From assembly GCF_012275535.1 (NCBI RefSeq), contig NZ_JAAVTK010000003.1, forward strand, positions 62,001-126,000: a stretch of DNA of 64,000 nt, given 5' to 3'. Below are positions 42,197 to 50,903 of this stretch, piece after piece; positions within the stretch are counted from its first letter, which is position 1; each line of letters begins with the position of its first letter. The stretch comes from Hymenobacter artigasi (GTDB lineage Bacteria; Bacteroidota; Bacteroidia; Cytophagales; Hymenobacteraceae). Position numbers and translations under genes: made by a program. The notes under the pieces were generated by a model, which saw only the letters and a program-made list of their open reading frames with translations, had not been told where the DNA came from and searched no databases.

Positions 42197-43363
42197 TCAA
42201 TTAGCGGTAACGAGCTTTTCCTGTTCAACCAGTTTGTGCAAGTCCTGGTCCACTACCTCGCGCTGGCGGTCGGCCAGCTCCATGAAGCGGGCGTAGGCTT
42301 TATTCAGCTCGGGCTTTTCGAAATCGTAGCCGATTTTCTGGAGGCGATAGGCCAGGGCGGCGCGGCCGGAGCGGGCCGTGAGCACGATGGACGAATCGGC
42401 CACGCCGACTTCCCGGGGGTCGATGATTTCGTAGGTTTCGCGGTGCTTGATGATGCCGTCCTGGTGGATGCCGCTGCTGTGCGAGAAGGCATTGGCCCCC
42501 ACAATGGCCTTGTTGGGCTGCACGGGCATGGTCATGAGGTGCGACACCATGGCCGAGGTTTCGGCCAGCAGGCGGGTGTTGATGTTGGTGTGCAGGTTGA
42601 GGTAGGGGTGCTGGCGCAGAATCATCACCACTTCTTCAAGGGCCGTGTTGCCGGCGCGCTCGCCCACGCCGTTGATGGTGCACTCGATTTGGCGGGCGCC
42701 GTTCATCACGCCGGCAATGGAGTTGGCGGTGGCCAGGCCCAGGTCGTTGTGGCAGTGCGTGGAGAGGCGCACGTTGTGGATGCCCGTCACGTTCTCGTGC
42801 AGGTACTTGATTTTCGCGCCGTATTCCTGGGGCAGGCAGTAGCCGGTGGTGTCGGGGATATTGAGGACGGTGGCCCCGGCCCGGATAGCGGCCTCGCACA
42901 CGCGGGCCAGAAACTCGTTGTCGGTGCGGCCGGCATCTTCGGCGTAGAATTCCACGTCTTCCACGAAGCTCTTGGCGAGCTTCACGGCGGCGATGGCGCG
43001 GGCCAGCACGTCCTCCCGCGTGGTGCAGAGCTTGTGCTGAATGTGGACATCGGAAGTGCCGATGCCGGTGTGGATGCGCGGGTAGCGGGCCGGGCGCAGG
43101 GCCTCGGCGGCCACGCGAATGTCGTTTTCGACGGCCCGCGACAGGCCGCAGACGGTGGCTTCGCGGGTCTGGGCGGCAATGGCCTGCACGGCGGCAAAAT
43201 CGCCGGGGCTGGAAACCGGGAAGCCGGCCTCGATGACGTCGACGCCGAGCTGTTCGAGCTGCCGGGCAATGAGAAGCTTCTCGTCGCGGTTTAGCTTGCA
43301 GCCCGGCACCTGTTCGCCGTCGCGGAGCGTGGTATCGAAGATTTGGATTTGCTGGGTTGGCAT
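42197..43363 (-). CDS. leuA: 2-isopropylmalate synthase
   Basis: A 388-residue TIM-barrel acyltransferase that condenses 2-oxoisovalerate with acetyl-CoA, the first step to leucine. The HMGL-like signature [14 protein letters not shown] is at the N-terminus; the metal-binding His pair is in [37 protein letters not shown] follows. The chain ends soon after the subdomain ([35 protein letters not shown]) and lacks the roughly 120-residue C-terminal LeuA dimer domain where leucine binds in the long form. It may therefore be insensitive to leucine. The ATG at 43363 ([13 protein letters not shown]) is chosen; a TTG at 43411 is less likely. It heads the leu part of the locus. Confidence 0.93.
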   Translation of the reverse strand: MPTQQIQIFDTTLRDGEQVPGCKLNRDEKLLIARQLEQLGVDVIEAGFPVSSPGDFAAVQAIAAQTREATVCGLSRAVENDIRVAAEALRPARYPRIHTGIGTSDVHIQHKLCTTREDVLARAIAAVKLAKSFVEDVEFYAEDAGRTDNEFLARVCEAAIRAGATVLNIPDTTGYCLPQEYGAKIKYLHENVTGIHNVRLSTHCHNDLGLATANSIAGVMNGARQIECTINGVGERAGNTALEEVVMILRQHPYLNLHTNINTRLLAETSAMVSHLMTMPVQPNKAIVGANAFSHSSGIHQDGIIKHRETYEIIDPREVGVADSSIVLTARSGRAALAYRLQKIGYDFEKPELNKAYARFMELADRQREVVDQDLHKLVEQEKLVTAN

Positions 43364-43443
43364 GCGATAATCGCCCGAAACGAAAGGCGGTAGTGGTGAA
43401 TAGGTCGGCAAGAACCGCCCTACGCTCGCGCTGCAAAATCCTG

Positions 43444-43470
43444 TTTTCGGAAATTATACTATTTCCAAAA
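43444..43470. promoter_or_regulatory. Palindrome in the leuA divergent region
   Basis: TTTTCGGAAAT is mirrored by ATTTCCAAAA around a 6-base centre with one bulge. It lies between leuA (-) and the next gene (+) and could be an operator or a hairpin in the leuA 5' end. No leader peptide with Leu codons was found here. Confidence 0.35.
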
Positions 43471-43528
43471 GCCGAATTTCATCAAACAACCATTTATCTA
43501 TCAGCTACTTGCTTTCTAATTCCATACA

Positions 43529-45073
43529 ATGCCTACCAAAAGCCAGGAGCCCGTATTTCAGTTAATTAAGTCCCTGACGCGGACGGAAAAGCGCCATTTC
43601 CGACTGTTTACCAATCGGGCGGGGGCGAGCGAGGACCTCAAATTCCTGCTGCTTTTCGATGCCCTCGACGCGCTGGATACGGCCGACGATGCCGCCGTGC
43701 TCGCCCAGGTGCCCAGCCTGAAGCGGGTGCAGCTGGCCAACCTCAAAGCCAACCTCTACCGGCAGCTGCTGGCCAGCCTGCGCGTGTATCACGCCGGCCA
43801 GAACCCCGATATTCAGCTGCACGAGCAGCTCGACTACGCCCGCGTGCTCTACAACAAGGGCTTCTACCAGCAGGCGCTGCGCATGCTGGAAAAGGTGAAA
43901 CAGGGCGCGCGCCAGGCCGAAATGCCGCACATCGTGCTGCTGGCCCTCGATTTTGAGAAGCTAATTGAAAGCCAGTACATTACCCGCAGCCTGAAGGACC
44001 GGGCCGATACCCTCACCGCCGAAGCCACCGACACCGTGGCCCACCTGGCCAACCAGCATGCGCTTAGCAACGCCTCGCTGCGCCTGTACGGGCTGTACCT
44101 GAAGGCCGGGCACGCCCGCAACCGGGCCGACCACGAGCACATCACCGCATTTTTCCGGGAGAACCTACCGCCGCAGGTGCACAGTGCGGGCGGTTTTTTC
44201 GAGAAGCTTTACTTCTACCAGGCCCACGTGTGGTACCACACGCTCGACCAGGATTTCCGGGCCGGCTACCGCTATGCCCAGAAGTGGGTCGATTTGTTTG
44301 AGTCCGCACCGCACATGAAGGAGCTGCAAACCATGCTCTACATCAAAGGCCTGCACAATTTGCTGGCCTCACTGTATAACATGTTGTACTACAGCAAATT
44401 CAAGCAGGTATTGAATACCCTCGAAGAGTTTGCTGCCAACCAGACGCGCCGTAGCAGCCCCAACACCGAAATCCTGCTCTTCCAGTACCTCTACACCAAC
44501 CGCATCAACGCCTACTTCCTCGAAGGCCGCTTCACCGAGGGCCTGACTATTATCCCCGACTTGCTGGAGCAGCTGGAGCGCTACAAGCCGCAGCTCGACC
44601 TGCACCGCACGCTGGTGCTGTACTACAAAATCGCGAGCCTGTATTTCGGCAGCGGCGAGTTCGGGAAGGCCATCGAATACCTCAACCTGATTATTCAGCA
44701 CAAGGAGCTGAGCCTGCGCGAGGACCTGCAATGCTTCGCCCGCATCCTGAACCTGATTGCCCACTACGAGGCCGGCGACGATGCCAGCCTGGACTACCAG
44801 ATTCGCTCGGTGTACCACTTTCTGGGCAAGATGGACGACCAACAGCCCATGCAGGTCGAGATTTTCCGGTTTTTGCGCACCGTGGGCAGCATTGCGCCGC
44901 ACCAGGTGCGCGAGGCGTTTATCCGGCTGCGCGATAAGCTCATCGTCATCGCCGCCACGCCCTACGAGAGCCGGCCGTTTCTGTACCTCGACATCGTGTC
45001 GTGGCTCGACAGCAAGATTGAGGGCGTGCCGGTGCAGGAGGTGATGCGCCGGAAATTTCGGCGGATGAAGTAG
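43529..45073 (+). CDS. Helical-repeat (TPR-like) protein of unknown function
   Basis: A 514-residue protein without a signal peptide. It is almost all helical. The N-terminus has KSLTRTEKRHFRLFTNR, a block seen in a Bacteroidota family of about 500 residues. Several paired-helix units resemble TPRs (YARVLYNKGFYQQALRMLEKVK, YKIASLYFGSGEFGKAIEYLNLIIQ). It is divergent from leuA. Its role is not known; a scaffold or regulator is the usual guess for TPR proteins. No operon partner is clear, since a family C repeat and a separate promoter follow. Confidence 0.75.
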   Translation: MPTKSQEPVFQLIKSLTRTEKRHFRLFTNRAGASEDLKFLLLFDALDALDTADDAAVLAQVPSLKRVQLANLKANLYRQLLASLRVYHAGQNPDIQLHEQLDYARVLYNKGFYQQALRMLEKVKQGARQAEMPHIVLLALDFEKLIESQYITRSLKDRADTLTAEATDTVAHLANQHALSNASLRLYGLYLKAGHARNRADHEHITAFFRENLPPQVHSAGGFFEKLYFYQAHVWYHTLDQDFRAGYRYAQKWVDLFESAPHMKELQTMLYIKGLHNLLASLYNMLYYSKFKQVLNTLEEFAANQTRRSSPNTEILLFQYLYTNRINAYFLEGRFTEGLTIIPDLLEQLERYKPQLDLHRTLVLYYKIASLYFGSGEFGKAIEYLNLIIQHKELSLREDLQCFARILNLIAHYEAGDDASLDYQIRSVYHFLGKMDDQQPMQVEIFRFLRTVGSIAPHQVREAFIRLRDKLIVIAATPYESRPFLYLDIVSWLDSKIEGVPVQEVMRRKFRRMK

Positions 45074-45079
45074 GCGAAA

Positions 45080-45185
45080 CCTCACCCCCGGCCCCTCTCC
45101 TGCGGAGAGGGGCCGGGGGTGAGGCAAGCGTAACGGAATCGTCTGGCTCCCCCTCTCCGCGGGAGAGGGGGCCGGGGGGTGAGGT
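45080..45185. repeat. Family C copy 7, double hairpin form
   Basis: CCTCACCCCCGGCCC with CTCTCC folds first on itself (45080-45124), then a second pair of CTCTCC arms (to 45185) ends in GGGGGGTGAGG. It shows that each half can form a complete hairpin. It lies between the TPR-like gene and the DUF4833 gene. Confidence 0.85.
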
Positions 45186-45209
45186 GAGCCGGTCGGTGGG
45201 CCCCGGCCG

Positions 45210-45217
45210 TACCTTTG
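45210..45217 (+). promoter_or_regulatory. -7 box TACCTTTG before the DUF4833 gene
   Basis: An exact TAnnTTTG match 26 bases before the start codon, right after the repeat. The same TACCTTTG form occurs before the receiver gene at 50852. Confidence 0.5.
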
Positions 45218-45243
45218 CCGCCTCATTACCACTCCCCCAAAAA

Positions 45244-45780
45244 ATGTCGGCAACGACCCTCCTGCTGTTTTTCAACCTGCTCTTCGCCCTGCCGCCCGCG
45301 CCGAAGCCCACCGTCACCTTCCCGGTACCCAGCGGCGTGCCCAACCAGCTCTTCTACCTCCAGCGCGACCCCAATACCAATACCGTCATCTACCAGCTGA
45401 ACGTGGACCGCGCCGGCCACCTCATCGAGGACGAGCCCGTGAACGTGTTCTGGCTGCGCTACGACGAGCACGGCGAGCGCAAGGATTTGAACTTCATCCA
45501 GCGCAAGTTTGCCTACGGCCTCACGGCCGAAAAGCTGGCGGCCGATAAATACGAGCTGAAATTCGCGGCCTACAACAAGGTCCGGTTCTACCTGCTACGC
45601 TCGCCGACGGATAAGGCGCTCCACGTGTACACCACCGTAGCCGGCAAGCAGATTCAGCTGGAGCGCGTGTTTCTGCGCATCGAGGGCGGCACGTTCTGGG
45701 TGCCGAATGTGAAGTACATCGAGTTCAAAGGCCTGAATACGGCCACCCGCGAGCCGGTAGCCGAGCGAATTATGCTGTAG
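45244..45780 (+). CDS. DUF4833 domain protein, secreted
   Basis: A 178-residue protein with a short signal sequence (LLLFFNLLFALPPAPKP). The domain is recognised by VFWLRYDEHGERKDLNFIQRKFAYGLTA, then AAYNKVRFYLLRSPTDKALHVYT and a C-terminal EFKGLNTATREPVAERI. DUF4833 proteins are common in Bacteroidota and of unknown function; the strand-rich pattern suggests a beta sandwich in the periplasm. The ATG at 45244 was selected because the upstream frame starts inside the repeat. It has its own promoter-like box. Confidence 0.8.
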   Translation: MSATTLLLFFNLLFALPPAPKPTVTFPVPSGVPNQLFYLQRDPNTNTVIYQLNVDRAGHLIEDEPVNVFWLRYDEHGERKDLNFIQRKFAYGLTAEKLAADKYELKFAAYNKVRFYLLRSPTDKALHVYTTVAGKQIQLERVFLRIEGGTFWVPNVKYIEFKGLNTATREPVAERIML

Positions 45781-45815
45781 CGCGGACGAAAAGTCGGCGC
45801 TACATGCCTTCGCCC

Positions 45816-45823
45816 TATCTTTG
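45816..45823 (+). promoter_or_regulatory. -7 box TATCTTTG before the NTT/HEAT/CNBD gene
   Basis: Exact TAnnTTTG match 38 bases before the start codon at 45862. No clear -33 TTTG upstream. Confidence 0.45.
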
Positions 45824-45861
45824 GCCGGAGCCGTGCCCGGTGGGGCCGGCCGCCTTTCTGC

Positions 45862-48800
45862 ATGATTCCGGCTACCTCTCTGCAACGCCTCTTCGGCATC
45901 AAAGCCAGCGAAACCCGCACCGTGGGGCTGTTTTTGCTGCACAATTTCCTGCTCGGCATCGGCTCGGTGCTGGTGTACGTGGCAGCCAACGTGCTGCTGC
46001 TGGAGCACCACCCCGAGCACAGCCTGCCGCTGGGCTACCTCGTGGGCGCGCTGGCCATGATGGCCGTGAGCAAGGTCTACACGCATTTCGAACACCATTA
46101 CCTGCTCAAAAAGCTGGTTGTGCGCGTGCTGCTGGCCGTGGTAGCCCTCACGGGCGTGCTGGGCGTGCTGGTGGTAGTGGGCCATTCGGTGGCGGCGGCC
46201 GTGGCCATTATGGCTGGCTATCGGGTCATCTACCTGCTCACTAACCTCGAATTCTGGGGCATTTCGGCGGTGGTGTTTGATGTGCGGCAGAGCAAGCGCC
46301 TGTTCAGCATCATCAGCTCGGGCGATATGCCGGCCAAGGCCCTGGGCGCGGTGCTGGCCGCCCTCATCCACGGCGACGCGCAGTTGCCCGTGCTGCTGGG
46401 CGTGGCGTTTATGGCCTACCTGGGAGCCTTGTTCACGTTGCGCTCCACCCTCAAGTCGCACGTAGTGGAGGCCACGGCGCGGCCAGTACGGGCCGTGGCG
46501 CACCCGCCGAAGAAGCTGGTGCAACAGCTCTTCGGCGGCAGCCAGCTGGTGCTGGCCATGTGCCTGAGCCTGGTGGCCATCGCGGCCGTGATTACGGGCG
46601 TGGAGTACATGTTTTTCCTGAACGTAAAGCACAAGTTTCACGAGGCCGAGGACGTGATGCAGTCGGTGGGCTGGGTGCTGGCGGCCACGTACTTAGCCGC
46701 CACGTTCTTCAAGCTGCTGGTGAGCCGGCAGGCGCTGGAGCGCTACGGCGTGCAATGGTCCCTGCGGCTGCTGCCGGTGGTGGCGCTGGTGGCGCTGGCA
46801 GTATTTGGCGGCTACAAGGTGGCCAGCGGCTACTCGGCCACCGGGCAGCTGGCCTTCTATTGCGGGCTGTACCTGCTGCTGGAGGTGCTGCGGCGCACCG
46901 TGTTCGACCCCGTGTTTCTGGTGCTGTTTCAGCCGCTGGCGCCGCCGCAACGGCTGGCGGCGCACACACTGGCCAAGGGTTTTTACGAGCCGCTGGGCAT
47001 GGCCCTCACGGGTGGGCTGTTCTTCGCCCTGCGCTCGTCGGGCCTGCTCGATGGCGGCCTGCCCCTGGTATGGATGGGCGCGCTATTGGGGCTGGCGCTG
47101 CTGTTTTTGCGTCGCACCTACCTGAATTATCTGGCCGAATTGAAGGAAGGCCTGGGCCGTCGCTTCGCCGAAACGGCCGAGCTGGCCCTGCCCGATGCCG
47201 CCCGCCACGTGGTGCTGGCCCACCTGCTCAGCCCCCACCCCACCGAGGTGCTGAATGCCGTGGCCTGGCTGCGCAAGCACGAGCCGAAGTCGCTGCCCGC
47301 CCACGCCCCGCGCCTGCTCGAACATCCCGACGAGCGCATTCGCCTGGCCCTGCTGGCCACGCCCGAAGCCCGCCCCCTGCCCGCCGAAGCCCTCCAGGCC
47401 CTGGCGCTGCGCGACCCCGCCGCCGCCGTGCGCGAAGCGGCCGCCCGCCAGCTGGCTGCCGCCATCCCCGACGCGCCAGCCGTGGCCGCCCTGCTCGCCG
47501 GCCCCGACCTGGCCGCCCGCCAGGGAGCCATCCGGGGTAGCCTCGAAGCCACGCCCGGGCACGAAGCCGCGCAACACAGCCTGTATCTGCTGCTGCCGAA
47601 TGCCGAAAGTAGCCCCGGCCCCACCGCCGACCTGGCGGCCTTGGCCCTGCTTCCGCTCTTCCCACTTGATATTCAGCATCAGCTGATTGAGCGCCACCTA
47701 GCCAACCTTGAACCGGCGGTAGCGCACGCCGCCCTAGCCGCTATCGGTACCGTGGGGCATCTCGAACTGGCCCACCACCTGCTGGCCGCCCTCAACGATA
47801 AGCACCGCTGGTCCGTGGCCGCCGACAGCCTTGTGGCCCTGGGCCCGGCCGTGGTGCCGCTGCTGCGCCAGGCCTTGCTGCAGGAGGCCGAGCCCGCCCA
47901 CCCGCAGCGCCTGGCCACTGTGCTCGAACGCCTCGACACCGCCGCCAGCCGCGCCGTGCTGCTGGAGCTGGCCATGCACCCGCACCTGTTTTCGCGCGGG
48001 GTGGCGCTACGGGCGCTGCGCCGCTTTCCGGCCCGCACCGCCGACCGGCCCACCTTCGAGCACCTGTTGCGCGAGGAATTCAGCCTAGCCGCGCAGCTGC
48101 TGCAAGGCGTGGTGGCCGATGGCCGCCCGGCCCTGGCCGCCACCGTCGACTACGAGTTGACCCTGTTGCACCAGCGTGTGTTCGGCCTGCTGGCCCAGCT
48201 CTACGATGCCGAGCTGGTGGCCACGGCCCAGCGCAACGTAGCCCACGCCGCCCGCGAACGCCAGGCCAACGCCCTCGAAATCCTCGACAACCTTATCCCC
48301 CGGCCCATTTACCAAGGCTTGCAGGCCCTGCTCGATGACTCGCCCGTGGCCGAGAAGGCGCGGCTGTTTGCCAGCCTCACGGCAGTGCCAGCACCGGCCG
48401 TTCATCATACGTTGGTGCCAATGGGCGCAGCGGCGGCGGCCGGCAGTGCCATTGCCCCACCGCCACACGTGCAGCACTATGCGCCGCTGCCCACTCCCGA
48501 GCCGTTGCCCACCCTGCTGCTGCGCCACGGCCACACCGCCTTCACCTCCTGGACGCTAAGCCAGGCCCTGCGCCACTGGCAACCCCTCGAAACCGACGCG
48601 GCCGACCTGCTGCGGCCCTACTGCACCTCGCCCTACCTGCTACTGCGCGAAAGCGCCGGAGTAGCGGCCCGGGCGCTGGCCGCCCACCGTGGCGTGCCCC
48701 TCTCCGAACTTCATCTTCCCCTCGAAATGAGCCACGCCCACGCCACTTCCGACGCCCGCATTTCTGCCCTGGAGCGGGTGGTGGTGCTGAAAAGCACCGC

Positions 48801-49191
48801 CCTGTTTGCCACCACGCCCGAAAACGTGCTCAGCAGCATCGTGCCCATTATGAAGGAAGTAACGTTTCGGGAAGGCGAGGAGATTTTTGCCAAAGGCGAT
48901 ATCGGCACCTCGCTGTTCATCGTGCACGATGGGCAGGTGGGCGTTTTCAACGGCCCGCAGCAGCTGGCCACCTTCGGGCCGGGCGACTTTTTTGGCGAGC
49001 TAGCCCTGCTCGATGCCGAGCCGCGCTCGGCCACGGCGGCGGCCCTGAGCGAGGTGCTGGCCTTCCGCATCGACCAGGAAGATTTCTACGACCTGATGGA
49101 GGAGCGCGGCGAGGTGCTGCGCAATATCCTGCGCATGCTGTGCCAGCGCATCAGGGCGCAGAACGAGAAGATGCGCGAGTTGGCGGGGTAG
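45862..49191 (+). CDS. NTT-like membrane protein with HEAT repeats and cyclic-nucleotide-binding domain
   Basis: An 1109-residue protein of three parts. Residues about 15-420 hold some eleven or twelve hydrophobic helices and resemble the ATP/ADP-translocase (NTT)/MFS fold (LFLLHNFLLGIGSVLVYVAAN, VFDVRQSKRLFSIISSGDMPAKALGA, LRRTVFDPVFLVLFQPL). Residues about 430-960 are Ala/Leu-rich HEAT-like repeats (LNAVAWLRKHEPKSLP, DPAAAVREAAARQL). Residues about 975-1100 form a CNBD with the phosphate-binding cassette PGDFFGELALLDAEPRSATA, in which E1046 and R1055 would contact ribose and phosphate, so binding should be competent. NTT-HEAT-CNBD fusions are known in Bacteroidota; transport is unproven. 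It is convergent with a receiver-adenylate cyclase, a possible cAMP source. Confidence 0.85.
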   Translation: MIPATSLQRLFGIKASETRTVGLFLLHNFLLGIGSVLVYVAANVLLLEHHPEHSLPLGYLVGALAMMAVSKVYTHFEHHYLLKKLVVRVLLAVVALTGVLGVLVVVGHSVAAAVAIMAGYRVIYLLTNLEFWGISAVVFDVRQSKRLFSIISSGDMPAKALGAVLAALIHGDAQLPVLLGVAFMAYLGALFTLRSTLKSHVVEATARPVRAVAHPPKKLVQQLFGGSQLVLAMCLSLVAIAAVITGVEYMFFLNVKHKFHEAEDVMQSVGWVLAATYLAATFFKLLVSRQALERYGVQWSLRLLPVVALVALAVFGGYKVASGYSATGQLAFYCGLYLLLEVLRRTVFDPVFLVLFQPLAPPQRLAAHTLAKGFYEPLGMALTGGLFFALRSSGLLDGGLPLVWMGALLGLALLFLRRTYLNYLAELKEGLGRRFAETAELALPDAARHVVLAHLLSPHPTEVLNAVAWLRKHEPKSLPAHAPRLLEHPDERIRLALLATPEARPLPAEALQALALRDPAAAVREAAARQLAAAIPDAPAVAALLAGPDLAARQGAIRGSLEATPGHEAAQHSLYLLLPNAESSPGPTADLAALALLPLFPLDIQHQLIERHLANLEPAVAHAALAAIGTVGHLELAHHLLAALNDKHRWSVAADSLVALGPAVVPLLRQALLQEAEPAHPQRLATVLERLDTAASRAVLLELAMHPHLFSRGVALRALRRFPARTADRPTFEHLLREEFSLAAQLLQGVVADGRPALAATVDYELTLLHQRVFGLLAQLYDAELVATAQRNVAHAARERQANALEILDNLIPRPIYQGLQALLDDSPVAEKARLFASLTAVPAPAVHHTLVPMGAAAAAGSAIAPPPHVQHYAPLPTPEPLPTLLLRHGHTAFTSWTLSQALRHWQPLETDAADLLRPYCTSPYLLLRESAGVAARALAAHRGVPLSELHLPLEMSHAHATSDARISALERVVVLKSTALFATTPENVLSSIVPIMKEVTFREGEEIFAKGDIGTSLFIVHDGQVGVFNGPQQLATFGPGDFFGELALLDAEPRSATAAALSEVLAFRIDQEDFYDLMEERGEVLRNILRMLCQRIRAQNEKMRELAG

Positions 49192-49331
49192 GCGTGAGGG
49201 GAACGAACGTCATGCCGAGCGCAGCCGAGGCATCTCGCGTGCAACAGTAACTCAGTCGTTGACAAAGGATTAGTGGTGGCACGCGAGATACCTCGGCTGC
49301 GCTCGGCATGACGTTCGTTCCCCCTCACGCC
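49192..49331. repeat. Long inverted repeat, family B copy 4, between convergent genes
   Basis: GCGTGAGGGGAACGAACG plus CATGCCGAGCGCAGCC on the left is mirrored on the right, ending CCCCTCACGCC. Arms are about 50 bases with few mismatches. It separates the CNBD gene from the cyclase gene and may terminate both. Confidence 0.9.
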
Positions 49332-49341
49332 TCCCCCATGG

Positions 49342-50388
49342 CTACTCCATCACTTCGTAAATCTTCACGGGCAGGGCCTTGTTCTTGAGCACAACCTCAT
49401 CAACATACTGGCAGTGAAAGGACTCTTTCACCTTAAAGTACACGGCTTCGCTGATGATAACCTGGCCGGCTTTAGCAGCCGACTGCAGGCGCTGCGACAT
49501 ATTCACGACATCGCCAATCACAGTATAATCCAGGCGTTTGAGGGAGGCGGAGCCGATGTTACCGGACACGACTTCGCCGGTATTCACGCCGATGCTCACT
49601 TTGGGGCGATAGTCGAAACCCGGGGGCAGCGGGGCCTGGCTTTGCTGGAGCGCGGTGCGGGCCGAAAGGGCCGCGTCGATGGCGCGGTCAAGGTGGTGCT
49701 CGCCCCGGAATACGGCCATCACGGCATCGCCCATAAACTTATCGACGTGGCCGCCCTGAGCAATGAATTCCTTCACCACCAAGTCGAAATAAGTATTCAG
49801 CAGGCCGACCACGTCGGTGGGCGGCAGCTTTTCGGCCAGCGAGGTGAAGCCGCAGATATCGAGGAAAATCACCGTGGCTTCCACGGTTTCGGAGGCCAGG
49901 AGGCGGTTTTCGAAGTCGGGCCGCGTCATGAAATTGAGCACGGTTTCATCGACGTACATCTTCAGGATGTTGTTTTCCTGGATGGCGCGGAGCGTGTCGC
50001 GCAGCTGGCGCACCTGCTCGGCGGTTTTTTCGATGGTGAGCTCCAGGTCGGCAAAATCGACGGGCTTCACTACGAAATCGAACGCGCCCCGGTTCATGGC
50101 GATGCGCAGGTTGCCCATGTCGCCGTAGGCCGATACGATGACCGTTTTCATGGCCGGGTGTTCGGTGTGGGTGCGCGTGAGCAGGGTGAGGCCATCCATC
50201 ACCGGCATGTTGATGTCAGAGAGAATGACGTCGGTATCCGGGTTTTCGAGGATGCGGTCGAGGGCTTCCTGGCCGTTGGTGGCGAAGACAAACTCGTAGG
50301 TACTCTCCCGGATTTTGCGCCGAAACTTCTGCTTGATAAGCAGTTCGAGGTCGGCTTCGTCATCGACCACCAGAATTTTGGTTTTCAT
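49342..50388 (-). CDS. Response regulator with class III adenylate cyclase output
   Basis: A 348-residue cytoplasmic protein. Residues 1-125 form a receiver domain: D9-D10, phosphoacceptor D58 in LSDINMPVMDG and K108 in VVKPVD. A helical linker leads to a cyclase homology domain (about 165-345). Catalytic residues are all visible: metal-binding D177 (FLDICGFT) and D221 (FMGDAVMAVF), adenine-recognising K217 and D287 (RLDYTVIG), and transition-state N296 and R300 (VVNMSQR). The Lys/Asp pair fits an adenylate rather than guanylate cyclase. Phosphorylation would control cAMP production. It is the last gene after the kinase cluster and the lone receiver, and is convergent with a CNBD protein. Confidence 0.93.
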   Translation of the reverse strand: MKTKILVVDDEADLELLIKQKFRRKIRESTYEFVFATNGQEALDRILENPDTDVILSDINMPVMDGLTLLTRTHTEHPAMKTVIVSAYGDMGNLRIAMNRGAFDFVVKPVDFADLELTIEKTAEQVRQLRDTLRAIQENNILKMYVDETVLNFMTRPDFENRLLASETVEATVIFLDICGFTSLAEKLPPTDVVGLLNTYFDLVVKEFIAQGGHVDKFMGDAVMAVFRGEHHLDRAIDAALSARTALQQSQAPLPPGFDYRPKVSIGVNTGEVVSGNIGSASLKRLDYTVIGDVVNMSQRLQSAAKAGQVIISEAVYFKVKESFHCQYVDEVVLKNKALPVKIYEVME

Positions 50389-50474
50389 AGGGGTTGGCAG
50401 AAGGCCGAATAGTTGGACGAAAATACGTCAGAAAAGGATGGCGCTCAGATTACCGCTCCCCTTTCTACGTTGGC

Positions 50475-50852
50475 TTAGGGTAGCAGGTGCTGAAGCTTTT
50501 CCTTGAGCACGGCAAAATCGACGGGCTTGGTCAGGAAATCATTGGCCCCCAGGCTCATGGCCTGCTGGTAGCTGGCATTGTCGCCGTAGGCCGTAATCAT
50601 CATCATGGTGGTGGGCGGCATCTCAAACTCCTCCTTGACGTGGCTGAGCAGGTCGAGGCCGCTCATGCCGGGCATGTTGATGTCGGAGAGGATGATGAGC
50701 ACCTCGGATTGGTGGGCGCGCAGATACGTCAGAGCTTCCTCGCCCGAAAAGGCGAAGCTGAAGCTCATCTCGCCGTTGCGGATTTCGCGGCGGAAGCGCT
50801 GCAAAAACAGGTCGCGCACATCGGTTTCATCGTCAACAACCAGAATTTGCAT
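50475..50852 (-). CDS. Stand-alone receiver domain protein
   Basis: A 125-residue single-domain response regulator: acidic pocket D7-D8 (LVVDDETD), phosphoacceptor D57 (LSDINMPGMSG), signalling Thr in MITAYGD and Lys in FLTKPVDF. It has no output domain. It resembles the receiver of the adjacent cyclase (both have a long FRREIRNG/FRRKIRES insert and LSDINMP), so they are likely duplicates sharing kinase partners. Stand-alone receivers act as phosphate sinks, relays or allosteric partners. It follows the kinase at 50904-53069 with a TACCTTTG promoter box in between. Confidence 0.92.
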   Translation of the reverse strand: MQILVVDDETDVRDLFLQRFRREIRNGEMSFSFAFSGEEALTYLRAHQSEVLIILSDINMPGMSGLDLLSHVKEEFEMPPTTMMMITAYGDNASYQQAMSLGANDFLTKPVDFAVLKEKLQHLLP

Positions 50853-50881
50853 GGGGCGGAGGCTGGAAAAGTAGTCGGGGC

Positions 50882-50889
50882 CAAAGGTA
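50882..50889 (-). promoter_or_regulatory. -7 box TACCTTTG before the receiver gene
   Basis: On the - strand an exact TAnnTTTG match, 29 bases upstream of the receiver ATG and 14 bases after the preceding kinase gene ends. It suggests the receiver and cyclase may have a promoter independent of the kinases. Confidence 0.5.
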
Positions 50890-50903
50890 GGCTACGGCCC
50901 GGC

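Noticed and set aside
43364..43528. Leader peptide attenuator before leuA
   Set aside because: The only short ORFs on the - strand (for example MKFGFWK) have no Leu codons, and the GGCGGT/ACCGCC hairpin has a short stem and no proper T-run.
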